Origin: Torymus aiolomorphi
Taxonomy: Eukaryota > Arthropoda > Insecta > Hymenoptera > Torymidae
Assembly (NCBI GenBank): GCA_036365515.1
Contig: CM070874.1
Coordinates: 21,402,709 to 21,466,708, forward strand
Direction: 5' to 3'
DNA length: 64,000 nucleotides
Positions 22,048 to 31,994 of the stretch are shown here, piece after piece. A program made the position numbers and the translations under genes. Under the pieces are notes generated by a model that ran no database searches, was not told the DNA's origin, and saw nothing but the letters and a program-made list of their open reading frames with translations. Within the stretch, counting starts at the first letter, position 1, and each line of letters begins with the position of its first letter.

Positions 22048-24452
22048 GGGAAGAGGGCACACGACAGGCCACTTTTTTTTATTATTCAGGGAAATTTTTT
22101 TTTATTAAAAATATACAAATATATACAAAAAGTAGCCCATAAAAACCTCTTCTGGTCCAATTTTAGAGATTTTACAAGTTGCATTGGCCAAAACACCTGT
22201 AAAAAAGTATATATTCAGGTAGCATTCTGCGCAATGGCTTTCGCCCAATGTGTACCAGTTAGTAGAGACATGTTTTTAGTACCCAAACATACAAATTTTC
22301 ATTGTAACATTATTCGAAAGATGATTTTATTTTTTCTATTGCTAATAAGCCATAAGTTACTTTTTATTTATAAAAAACTTACATTTATAATGATATTATG
22401 GTGGAACAGGAATTGAAAATTAAGATGTAACCTAAAAGTCTCAATGTAATTTTGCAGTAAATGTATTCTAGAAAATGAACCCAAAAAATCCAAACCCGTA
22501 CATCAAAACTGGTTGCGCCAAACAACACAAACAATTACAAAATCTAGTCATGCTTAAAAATGACTTTAAACATAAGCAAACATATTTTAATGAAAAATTA
22601 TATAAATTATGTATCAAGCAATTATTTACCGGTTAATGTTCATCAGCTCTGTAATCTGTGCGCTTGGCTTGTTTCGCTTTCTCCGAACAATAAAACTTCT
22701 GTGATATTTTGGAATATGCCAATACTCTCTTTGATCTGTTTCATTCTCCTTTATTAAAAAATCACCATGATGAAGAACCATTTGGACATCTGCTGCAGGT
22801 CTTTGGTCTGTCGATGAACAATGGTATAAACTAGCTTGGATGGCATCATGCATACTCTTCAAATCATACGTATTATTGACAATTGTTCTTCTGTAATATT
22901 TCTACAACTCATTAATGTTAGTAACTGTAAGCGCTTCATCTGACTTTCAATCAAGCTTTTCTTTAGTAGCAAGTTGACTGAGGCCTTTAATTACTCATTC
23001 GATTTTGTACATGGTTGATGCATTCTTCTCATTATATTAAAATAGATTTTCCATAAGGTGCCACTTCACTAAGCCGAGTCCAAGTTTTTGCATCTCCAAC
23101 AGAAAGAAGTATTAAGTACCTTATACCATTCTTTCGGACCAAGTGACTCCAAGTGTTCACAGCGGCCTGGACTTCCATGATACCAGAAGCACCCTCATAA
23201 TTGGTATTAAACTCTTGACTACTCTTGTGAGCTTCAAACCAAAAGTTACATTCTGGATATCATTGATACATTCTACAGCTTTTCGGCTCACCACAAATGC
23301 TGCTTGTTTATTATTTATAGATTCCATTCGCGCACTTGTAAAATTTTATCTGATAACAGTTTCACAATTTTTACAGTATAACACGAGTTTTACACACAAT
23401 CCGTTTCTCTCAGTTATTGAAGCACTATCACATTTTCTGAAACAAGCACTACAAATTGGTTCTTTTTAAAAATTACAAAAGAAACGTGTGAACCAAAATG
23501 AATTCATCATTTTCGCTTATATCAACAGGCCTATTTAGTTCTATTTTCACCGCTGTCTGTTCAGGGCCTCTACCGCTATCAATTTTTTCGTTTAGCCACA
23601 ATCATTTGCATTTGTTTTTTCTTTTTTTTAGAAACATATTTGCTTCTTGGTAGATGCCACTTACTGGATAAAATGTGCATTTTTAAAACAAAATTGAATA
23701 TTTACAAGAAGCAAACACTTTTTAATAATGATTTTTTATTATTATTTAATTATTAATTAAATATTAATATTGTATCATAAGTGTTATTAAACTTTTTCAA
23801 TGGATTCTAATTACAATTTTACTGCAGCAAAACTAAACAAATTTTTGAGGATAATATATACGATTTTTTTATCAACTCAGAAACACAATAAACCTTAAGT
23901 TAGACCCACTATGTACAAAAAGGAACGGAACAGATACAGCAAGTAACATAGGTTACTATATCTATATATGTATATGAGGAACAACACTTGTATCTTATGT
24001 ATATAGATATAGTACCCATGTACTATACCTGTTCCCTGTTCCTTATTGCGTGTAACGAACGGGGCGTAGTCGATAAGACGGTCGATATAGATGGCTCGAT
24101 TCAAATGGAGTTTATTATAACAGCTGGACGATTTATTTATAAAATTATATTAGCAAACTAAGATTAGATATCAAAATTGAATAGTAATTGTGTAGTTTCA
24201 AATGGAAATTAGCGACGTAGAGAGATATAATTGTATATGAACTGAATTTGTCAAAAAACGAAAAGTATTATAAAAAATGCAAAAAAAGGCTAAATTGTGT
24301 TTCTAACGATAAATGTTAAAATAAATCAAATTAAATAATTGTATAAAAATTATAACATTAGGACTAGGTTTTCGGGTAGAAAAATGGCTAAAGAATAGTT
24401 TAAAATGATAAAAAAAATCGATTTTTTGGCCAAAAATCGGTACCTTCTTCCC
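22048..24452 (-). mobile_element. TTAA-flanked DNA transposon A (Kolobok-like)
   Basis: Bounded by TTAA at 22044-22047 and 24453-24456. Left tip GGGAAGAGGGCACACGACAGG, right tip in complement GGGAAGAAGGTACCGAT. The interior holds a decayed Mutator/Kolobok-type transposase on the minus strand. TTAA duplication plus G-rich tips fits Kolobok better than classical Mutator, but piggyBac also uses TTAA; the protein fragments decide for the former. Confidence 0.75.
22626..23480 (-). pseudogene. Kolobok/'Mutator-like' transposase remnant
   Basis: Minus-strand blocks in several frames: a Cys-rich start (CRKCDSASITERNGLC, then LYCKNCE), then NYEGASGIMEVQAAVNTW, a block reading SVGDAKTWTRLSEVAPYGKS, and at 22626-22862 MKSMHDAIQASLYHCSSTDQ. 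These match, in order, the insect family usually annotated as 'Mutator-like transposase domain', where the middle block contains a catalytic Asp. Frameshifts and stops (for example after CETVIR) make it inactive. Confidence 0.75.
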
Positions 24453-24456
24453 TTAA

Positions 24457-25140
24457 GGTGGTTTCATCCAAAACGCATTTAATTAGAAATTTCTCTCAAT
24501 TTTACCCAGGTGTTGATAATGCTATTGTCTATAAGATATTACTATATAAAAACTCCCAGCAATTTAGTTCTCGAGATATTAAATATCGAAGTCGCGCATT
24601 TTTACACAGCGCCTTATGGGAAGGCCCGCGCGGAAAGAACGTTTTCGTTTGTAACTCATAGAGTTTTATCAATTTTTCTAAAAACCGATATGTTATTATT
24701 GACATCTATTAGAACAAGACATTCAAATCTTCGTGAATGTCATTAATTGTTCGTGTGATTCATTAATTGAAAGTGCGAAATCTCAGGTTAGATTTCACGC
24801 GCGCGTGAGCAGGGTGGCCAGGTGGCGATCGTTTGTCTTACTTATTCTCAAAGAACGTGACGTCATTTACATGTGAATGAAAAAGATACAAGATCAACAC
24901 CTGGTCAACCTCGGCGTGAGAGGCATGCATGGCGAGGGGAGAGAGAGCGGAAGCACCACTGGCACGCACGCTTGTTTGCGCACACACAGATAGGCGTCTA
25001 CACGGCGTGTCTCTGTATCTGTGCTCAGTTGCGTAGCAATAAATGCTCAACAGAAGGAGAGGGGGAGCGCATGCGACAGCCTGTTCGCGTCATACGAGGC
25101 ACCGTGCGCTGTGGGTTCGGGCCTCGTTGGTGAACCCCCC
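24457..25140. mobile_element. TTAA-flanked non-autonomous element B
   Basis: Lies between the TTAA at 24453-24456 (shared with element A) and that at 25141-25144. Tips GGTGGTTTCATCCAAAACG and, in complement, GGGGGGTTCACCAACGAGG are similar inverted ends. About 684 bp with a CG-rich 3' half; the ORFs inside are not recognisable proteins. It sits head-to-tail with element A in the same Copia site, so one element inserted at the other's TTAA. Confidence 0.7.
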
Positions 25141-25146
25141 TTAAGT

Positions 25147-26400
25147 AGTTAACACAATATACTATATCTGGTCTTGTGCCTGTACTAATATATAATAATT
25201 CGCCTATTAAAATTCTGTATTTTATTATCTCATCTATTTCACTAGCTTGGTCTAGCTGTAGAATGAGCTCCATTAGAGTATCCTATAGTTTGGCTATTTT
25301 CTAGATTGTATTTTGCAGCCAATGATTCGATATATTTCGTTTGATTTAAAATCATTTTACGTCTGTCTTCCCTATATTCAATATCGATACCAATATAGTT
25401 AATTTTGCCTAAATCTTACATTGAAAATGTTTTCATTAAACTGGCTTATACTTTGTTTATTTAATTATTGTCTTTGCAACAAAACAAGAGATCATCTACA
25501 AAAACTAGTAGATATATATTGAATCTTTGCTTATATTATTCACATTAGACAGTAATCATAGTTACTTCTAGCAAAATTTAGTTTCTCGACATAGTTGTTA
25601 GAACAATTATACCATACTCTAGAACCTTCTCTGAGACCATAGAGTGCCTTCTGCAATTTATTGTCTACAGTTTCATAACCTTTTGGTTCGTTGATGTACA
25701 CTTCTGATTTTACATGACCATTTAAAAATGCGGTCTCAACATACATTTGTTCTATAAATAAATTATTTTTACAACTGTATAAGACAATAAAATTTTCAAC
25801 GTTTGCATTTTTCCTACACGTGGATAAATATTTTCAACTTATTCCTTTTGTTGGAATCCTCTGAAACTAATTCAGCTTACATTATTATTTTTCTTTCTAC
25901 AAACCCACTTGACATCAATGACTTTTTTATCATTTCGCCTTTCAAAAAATTTGCCATATATTATTTTTCTTTAAACGTATCTCGGAATCCAATGCTATTT
26001 TCCATTGCTTATACTCGCTGGAGTTCAACGTCTCCTCAAAAGTATTTGGCATATTCGCATTAATATAATTTACATAAATAAAGTGTGACACTGGATTTCC
26101 AAATCTATTTACTGGACTTTTCTTTCTATTTGATGTTCTTTTTATCGCTAAATTGTCGCTACTTTTATTTTCTATATCCTTTGAATCATCGTTTATTTCA
26201 TCGTTTACTTTATCGCTTACAAAATTATCAAAATTTGTTTTGTTATCCCTATCCGACACGAAAGTCGATATAGAAGATATTTGATTAGTTTTATTTTCAT
26301 TAACATCATTGTCATTTATTTCAGATTCACTTTCTGTTTGAGAATTGCAATTATTTAATTGGATGACGACATGCTGTGGGTGTTTGAAGAAATTGAGTTT
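25147..26400 (-). pseudogene. Copia integrase-RT linker and reverse transcriptase fragments
   Basis: Three broken frames cover the acidic Asn/Ser/Asp-rich linker, the RT N-terminus and the RT core with the Asp pair in FVDDLLFCC (YVDD in intact Copia). Frameshifts occur near 25750-25940 and 25280-25540. The frame meets element B exactly at TTA (Leu). Confidence 0.8.
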
Positions 26401-26410
26401 AACACAAGAT

Positions 26411-26535
26411 AAGCGATAACACTGTACAATATATTAAAACAAAGATTCATATAAAGATTTACATTATTGTTGATTTACATAAGAATTACTTGCAGAAAAC
26501 TAAATATAGAGTGTTGAGGTTTACAATAATTTGAG
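26411..26535. other. Short AT-rich spacer between Copia and the microsatellite
   Basis: No ORF or repeat recognised; it separates the Copia remnant from the GT-rich microsatellite that received the LINE. Confidence 0.4.
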
Positions 26536-26575
26536 GTTATGTGCGTGCGTGCGTGCGTGCGTGGGTGGGTGGTTG

Positions 26576-26590
<15 letters not shown>
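26536..26590. repeat. Microsatellite (GTGC)n(GGGT)n(GT)n at the 3' junction of the LINE
   Basis: Runs of GTGC, GGGT and GT directly precede the T-run. Read on the LINE strand, poly(A) is followed by (AC)n, (ACCC)n and (ACGC)n. Confidence 0.95.
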
Positions 26591-26606
<16 letters not shown>

Positions 26607-26610
26607 TTTT
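26591..26610 (-). other. Poly(A) tail of the LINE
   Basis: Twenty consecutive T on the plus strand between the LINE 3' UTR and the microsatellite; marks the 3' end of the reverse-transcribed RNA. Confidence 0.9.
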
Positions 26611-26799
26611 GAGGAGGAGGTTAGGAAAAATGCATTTACGCATACGAGATGTTATGTAGGACTCGACCATTTCTGGCAGTACCTACTAAAACCCCCTGCT
26701 GTTGTTCTATAGCAGGGCCTCCCCCCGACTGTAATTCCCACCGCGGAAACCGCCGTTAGGCATTACTTCGCGGAGGGCAGTCGCAGCCTCTACGGCCCT

Positions 26800-28580
26800 C
26801 TACCCCGCCTGGTCCTCTGTGAGACGGTATTCTCTTCTTTCTTCTTCTCGCCTTATGGAATTCAATCTGTCCACCACCTCGGTGACGAGACCAATCACAG
26901 CATCCCATCCTCTCTGTGAAGAGAGTAAGCATCTCCCGATACCCTCGGGAGTTAGGGGGCATTCCCATAAGACCTGAAACCTTTCTCTCTCTTCCCGAAA
27001 CCTGGGGCATACGAACAAAGCATGTCCAACGTCCTCATCACTTTCAGGGCATGTTGGGCACTCCGCGCTTTCGTACACTCCAATTCTCTTCAGGTAGCTG
27101 CGAAAGCAGCCATGCCCAGTTAGTACCTGGGTGAGATGAAAGGTCACGAGTCCATGTCTCCTTTCCGTCCACTCCACGACACATGGAATAATCCGATGGG
27201 TCCACCGACCTTTATCTGCTATATCCCATCGGCGCTGCCACTCTTCCACAGTCTTCCTGGACCATCGGTTTTGACGTGGTCCCTGATCAAGTTCGCCCTC
27301 CTCTCTTATCACTCCTCCACGATACACCTCAGCTCTCTCACATGCCATTAGGTCCAAGGGTTGCAGTCCGGTGACTACCGAGAGAGCGATGTCTGACACG
27401 GTACGGTAGGCGCAGGCCACTCTCAGCACGATTGTCCTGCAGGCCCTTCGGCAAGCTGCACCATAGCTTGGGTTACTACATATAGCATTAGCCCAGATGG
27501 GGGCTCCGTATAGAATCACGGAATAAACCACCGATGAAAGAAGCAACCGTAGTGGCTGCTTCGGCCCTCCTATGTTTGGCATGATGCTTGCGAGTGCTCG
27601 AGCCACTTTTGATGCCTTTAATCCTGCGTTCCTAAGGTGGTTTTTGAACGACATCCGCGCATCTATTGTAACTCCTAGGTACTTCATGGTGTCCCCTGTC
27701 TTGATCTTCTCGTCGTTGACCGTGAAAGTGGCGTAGACTCTCTTTTTTGTTCTGGCAATGAGCACTGCCTCGGTCTTTTCGGCAGCAAGACTGAGTCCAT
27801 GGTCGCTCAGCCAATCTCCTACTACCTCGATTCCCGTATCTCCGAGGTATTGCACATCTTCGATGGTTTTCCCAACGATAATGAGAGCAATATCATCTGC
27901 GTAAGCTACTATCGACACCCCATGTGGGAGCAGTTGCCTAAGCAATCCGTCGTACATGATGTTCCAGATTGGGGATCCTAGTACAGAGCCCTGTGGCACG
28001 CCTCCTGTGATCTTATAAGAATGCATACCGTCGTCGGTATCATAGAGAAGCGTGCGGTCAGTTAGGTAACTCGAGATTACTCTTCGAAGGTACAGTGGCA
28101 CGCTTAGGTCTTCCAATGCGAGCATGATTTTATCCCACCTGGCCGTGTTAAACGCGTTCCGTATATCTAAACCAATTATAGCACACATGCGTTTTGTGCA
28201 CCGGCTATCACTAACGGCGTTCTCAGCTACTGACACCACCCTATCGATAGCATCGATCGTTGATCGACCCTTTCTAAAGCCGAATTGGTTATCAGACAAG
28301 CCGCCGATCTTTTGTATAGCTGCCTCCAGTCTGACGGATATGATACGTTCAAACAATTTTCCGACTATATCCAACATGCAGAGTGGTCGATACGCGGATG
28401 GTTCATCCGGGGGTTTATTTCCCTTAGGAAGGAGTACCAACCTCTGTATCTTCCACTGTGTCGGGAATATTCCTTCACTTAGGCATGCATTGAAAGTGTC
28501 CTTGAATATGCAAGGAACTTCTAAAGCTGCAGTCTTTATAGCTAAACCAGGAACACCGTCCAGTCCTGGGGCCTTTCTTA
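26800..28580 (-). pseudogene. R1-clade LINE ORF2, reverse transcriptase and C-terminal region
   Basis: A long frame (26800-28440, 546 codons) plus ~45 upstream codons in the same frame (blocks APGLDGVPGLAIKTAA and ACLSEGIFPTQWK). RT motifs are RPLCMLDIVGKLFERI, NQFGFRKGRSTIDAI, GLDIRNAFNTARW, GGVPQGSVLGSPIWNI and the catalytic YADDIAL. The C-terminal CCHC motif typical of R1 proteins is present (CPTCPESDEDVGHALFVC). The RT copies the element's RNA at a nicked target (target-primed reverse transcription). This part is open to its stop, but a frameshift near 28578 separates it from the endonuclease. About 28% of the usual ORF2 lies upstream of that break. Confidence 0.9.
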
Positions 28581-29822
28581 TGCAATCTTTTTGGCCGCTA
28601 TCTTCACTTCTGATTCGGTGACTGCTGTTGGCTCGGCTGTACTGATTCTTTCCGTTAGACCAGTGCCATGTTGCCGTTCCTGGTGTTGTGGGAATAAATT
28701 TTGGACTACTCTATCAAGAAAGGTTGGACAGGAGGGAGCATTGGTGCTTCTGGGATTGATTTTATTTATGACCGTTTTGTACGGCCGTCCCCACGGGTCA
28801 CTGTCCACTTCCTCGCAGAAGTCCTGCCAACACTTTCTTTTGGCTGTCTTGATGGCAATTTTCAGCTCTTTCCTCTTTTGTTCATATCTAGTTGTTAATT
28901 GATCATACAGCGGTCCACGGACTGCTCTTTGGTGCAGCCTCCTAGCACGAAGGCACTCTTTACGTATTACCGCAATCTCCTTGTTCCACCAGTAGACTGG
29001 TAAGCGTCCCCGGTGGTTCGTCCTTGTGGACATCGAGGCATCGCATGCCGCTGTGATGGTCTCCGAGAGGCTTTGAGCCCTAACCTCAGCTGTTCCTTCG
29101 ACAGATGCTCCTTCCAAAAAGCAGAGAAAAGCTTCCCTGTCAAAAGTAGCTGGTGCCCATTTCTCTCTCTTCGGTATCCGGGTCATATTCGCTCTTTTGC
29201 CTGTCGGGTGGAGCTGGTATGTGAGAGCTCGGTGATCGCTGCCAGTGTACCGATCACTGACTTGCCAGTATGAGCCTTCCCGACTTAATCTGGGGTCGAC
29301 AAAGGTCAGATCTACTATGGAAGACTTTCGTCCTTTAGTGTAGGTCGGCTTTGTCCCTATGTTAGCAATCTCTAGCTCTAGTATCGCGAAGGTCTCAAGC
29401 AGTGCGTGGCCGCGGTTGTTCGTTTTCTTGCTTCCCCACTCAATTGCCCAAGCGTTAAAGTCCCCCCCGATTACGACTGGCAGCGTGGAGGTTCTAACGC
29501 TAGTGACGATAGCATCTAGAGATCTTTCGAACTCTTCTATTGAGTCGCTGGGTGGTAGGTAGCAGCTGTATAATCTTATACCGGATACTTCAACCCAGGT
29601 GAATTTGGGCTGAAGGACGTCCATTTTTTTGGATATGTGGAGTTCTCCGCATACCCAGATGGCCGCCGTGCTGGCACGATCCCTTACCCAGTTTGGTTCA
29701 TTTTTGTCCCTGTACTGCTCACTGATGATTACTATGTCCGCCTTCTCCTCTCAGATCAATTGGGGCAGCAAGTCATGGGCTACTACACGGTGGTTCATGT
29801 TAATTTGAAGCACTTTAGCCAT
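28578..29822 (-). pseudogene. R1-clade LINE ORF2, endonuclease domain
   Basis: Starts MAKVLQINMNHRVVAHDLL at about 29822, overlapping the end of ORF1, then meets an in-frame TGA about 24 codons later (near 29751), after which EEKADIVIISEQYRDKNEPN continues. Endonuclease motifs follow: VVIGGDFNAWAIEWGS (GDFN Asp/Asn), SSIVDLTFVDP, and YTGSDHRALTYQL with the catalytic SDH. The domain nicks the target; in this clade it also selects the target sequence. The frame ends at 28578 by frameshift. Inactive copy. Confidence 0.85.
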
Positions 29823-31118
29823 CGTTGTTTGTTGTTACGACCTCCATCGTTACCTGCTCGTTGTTGGTCGGGCAGTTCACTGCCTTGTGACCCTCGGTTT
29901 TACACTTGAAGCACAGGGACGACCGGTCAATTACACTCTTACAATTCCGTGCCAGGTGTCCGATTTCATGGCACTTGAAGCAACGCGTCACTGTTTCACG
30001 TAACCGGACCCGGCAATTGACCCATCCTATTCTGATTTTTCTAGTTTCCAGCAGCTTTTCTGTCATTGCTACAGGTAGCATAACGCTGGCTGCTTGAGTG
30101 CCACTGTAAGACGCCCGGAGTCTAACATCCCCAGCGGTCATCATTTCGGGGCCGATAATTGAAGTGATCGCCTGTGTTACCTCTTCTGCTGATGTTGTCT
30201 CGTTCAAATCTTTGATTTCGATTGTCTCCTTATGGGACAACGTTTGTACTATCGCTGACCCTGCAAGGGTAGACGAGACCAATGTCTGCAGTTCATGCGA
30301 TACGATGTTTGGTTTGTCTAGCTCCAAAAGCAACTCTCCTGCCTTGGTGCGCCTGATGCGCGTGACCCTTTCTTGCAGTGCCTTCAACTCAGGTGCCCCT
30401 TTGAGAGTTCCTAGGATGTCGGCGTAGGTGGTCTCACCGCACCTTCTTATTTTGAAGGCATCAGATCGAGCTGGCCTCCGCCTAACCGTGGTATGTGCCT
30501 GCACTACTTTCTCCTTGCCGTCAGTCTTGAGTCTCTCATATCTTCTGCGTGTTCCTTTACTTACGACGGTTGCCCAGTCGGTCTGTCCTATCTGAGCTTC
30601 CGGTTTTTTGCAGGTATCTGTGAGGAAGCACGTATCTTCGCCTTCTTTTCGTTTGGCTCTGGTGGCGGTGAGGGGCGGTTACGTTCGGTGTGTACTACCG
30701 ACGCCTTCCCTTTCCGAAAGAGCGGTGATGTTTGGCTTGTTCCGTCCTTGGTAGGTCTGGTAGCTTGTCCAGACTCATGACTTTTTCGACTTTTGACGAA
30801 TTCTTTTAAGGCTCTTTGGGTAGTCTTCGCCATTGACTTGAGCTCATTGTGAATGTTCTTTTTATCTAGAATAAAGTCCACCAGAGCCTCTACCTTTGTT
30901 TGTAGGGTTCGGAAGGCAGCTGCATCTGCGCTATCCTGGCTTACTTCGTCTTCTTCTTCCATCTTATTCCTGGTATAGTGTATGTGGCTCCCCCCAAAAT
31001 CCGTGGAGCCTGCACCGACCACCGGAGCTTTCACCCGATCGGAATCGGTGGTGGGATTAACCCCTCCATTGAGGGCACCCACTTGGGGTAATGCGTATCT
31101 CTCATTCACTACGTCCAT
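29815..31118 (-). pseudogene. R1-clade LINE ORF1 (gag-like, CCHC zinc knuckles)
   Basis: Likely starts at the ATG at 31118 (MDVVNERYALPQVG) or 30962 (MEEEDEVSQDS). The N-terminal half is acidic then basic (FVKSRKSHESGQATRPTKDG). Near 30588-30595 the frame breaks (after SQIPAKNRKLR) and continues in another frame as QTDWATVVSKGTRRRYE. The C-terminus has two CCHC knuckles, CFKCHEIGHLARNC and CFKCKTEGHKAVNC, which bind nucleic acid in the ribonucleoprotein. ORF1 and ORF2 overlap by a few bases. Longer open frames reaching back to 31469 run through the microsatellite into foreign sequence and are not the real start. Confidence 0.85.
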
Positions 31119-31263
31119 GGTTGGTTTGTTATTTGGGGTGCCTTCCCCTAGCCAGTTTTGGTCCACCCCGGGTATTTTATTTCCCCGGTGCCCTTCATAT
31201 CTGACGAGCTTTCCCCTATCCGCCACCTGGGGAGGCGCCTGATGCGAGACTAGCAACTCGACA

Positions 31264-31276
31264 CGGGTGTGTGTGT

Positions 31277-31359
<83 letters not shown>

Positions 31360-31376
31360 CGCGCGTGTGTGTGTGT
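31264..31376. repeat. (GT)n microsatellite at the 5' junction of the LINE
   Basis: GT repeats with a few AT and one GC stretch. Together with 26536-26590 it brackets the LINE, as expected if the element inserted inside one AC/GT array. Confidence 0.95.
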
Positions 31377-31713
31377 TACAATTTCATTCCCTTCGACGGG
31401 GAAACTAACCTTTGTTGTACAATGAGTTTTGCCAATTTTGAGTTTGTCCGATAAATGAGAAATATCCAATGAGTGATTATAATGAGTCTTGCGAAGTCCA
31501 ATGAGTGAATGAAAGAGATTGCCTTGGCACTGCTGCGACTCGCTGCTGATGATGCAACGGTGAGTTGCTCCAGCGATGCAGGTGCCAAATCAAAGAAAAG
31601 AGTTTCTTTTTGTTGAGTTGAGCCGGTGTAGAATAGAACCAGTGAGGGTGGTTAAGAAAGTCCGTTAAAAATCCGGTGTATCGTCCTTTAGGTCTGCATC
31701 GTGGCGAGCCAAA
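31377..31713 (-). mobile_element. BEL/Pao 5' leader and gag start fragment downstream of an LTR
   Basis: On the minus strand the LTR ends (CTACA) and is followed by TTTGGCTCGCCACGATGCAG, which has the form of a BEL primer-binding region. A leader and a frame reading APASLEQLTVASSAASRS follow, which fits BEL gag starts. It stops at the microsatellite (31376). Confidence 0.6.
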
Positions 31714-31982
31714 TGTAGAAGAGAGATATTAAATACGTTTCCGTCTCTTTGCCTCGAATCGATGATTCGGACGCTAATCAATCAGTCTCTCCCCGATTTA
31801 CTTATGTAAGAGAGAGAGAGAGAGAGACAGAAGCAGACGAGAGCACTGCAAAATCAGTGCGGCAATTCGGCTGCCCCGGAGAGACGCCTCGAGGTGCTGC
31901 CGCGCTGGACCACGCCTGCGCAGTGAGTGTGACCGGATCGCGCGCACCCGCGGGACGGTCGAAAGTGTATATTTCCCAAACA
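31714..31982 (-). repeat. BEL/Pao LTR (269 bp)
   Basis: Minus-strand LTR begins TGTTTGGGAAATATACAC and ends TCTACA (TG..CA ends). The preceding purine-rich GATGGCGAGCGGAA is a plausible polypurine tract, and the pol frame ends just before it. It contains a (CT)n stretch. Flanked by pol on one side and leader/gag on the other, it joins two internal regions. Confidence 0.65.
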
Positions 31983-31994
31983 TTCCGCTCGCCA

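Larger units (their letters stand above)
21840..26410 (-). mobile_element. Ty1/Copia retrotransposon remnant, interrupted by two TTAA elements
   Basis: Copia pol pieces lie in order on the minus strand. They are the integrase-RT linker (25942-26400, with NTFEETLNSSEYKQW), the RT start (25540-25746, ETAFLNGHVKSEVYINEPKG and LYGLREGSRVWY), the RT active-site region (about 25490-25510, FVDDLLFCC), the RT end (25145-25273, YRILIGELLYISTGTRPDIV) and the RNase H start (21856-22047, HYKYAMRILKYLF, VDSDYAGD). Removing 22048-25144, which leaves one TTAA, restores a continuous frame through VNYLSRYQS. gag, protease, integrase core and LTRs are missing, and stops separate the pieces. A dead fragment. 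Confidence 0.85.
26590..31263 (-). mobile_element. R1-clade non-LTR retrotransposon inserted in an (AC)n microsatellite
   Basis: About 4.67 kb on the minus strand: 5' UTR from ~31263, ORF1 with CCHC knuckles, ORF2 with apurinic-type endonuclease and RT, a 3' UTR and a 20-bp poly(A) (T-run at 26591-26610). Both ends abut (AC)n-type microsatellite (31264-31376 and 26536-26590). R1-clade families such as Waldo and Mino are known to target AC-rich microsatellites, so this assignment follows from structure. Both ORFs carry frameshifts or stops, so this copy is dead but young enough to keep both ends. Confidence 0.85.

Noticed and set aside
22048..24452. piggyBac assignment from TTAA sites
   Set aside because: Protein remnants match the Kolobok/'Mutator-like' family, not piggyBac.
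30588..31469. Long open frame with a Thr-His repeat N-terminus
   Set aside because: Runs from BEL leader through the microsatellite into LINE ORF1; the real ORF1 start is inside the LINE (31118 or 30962).
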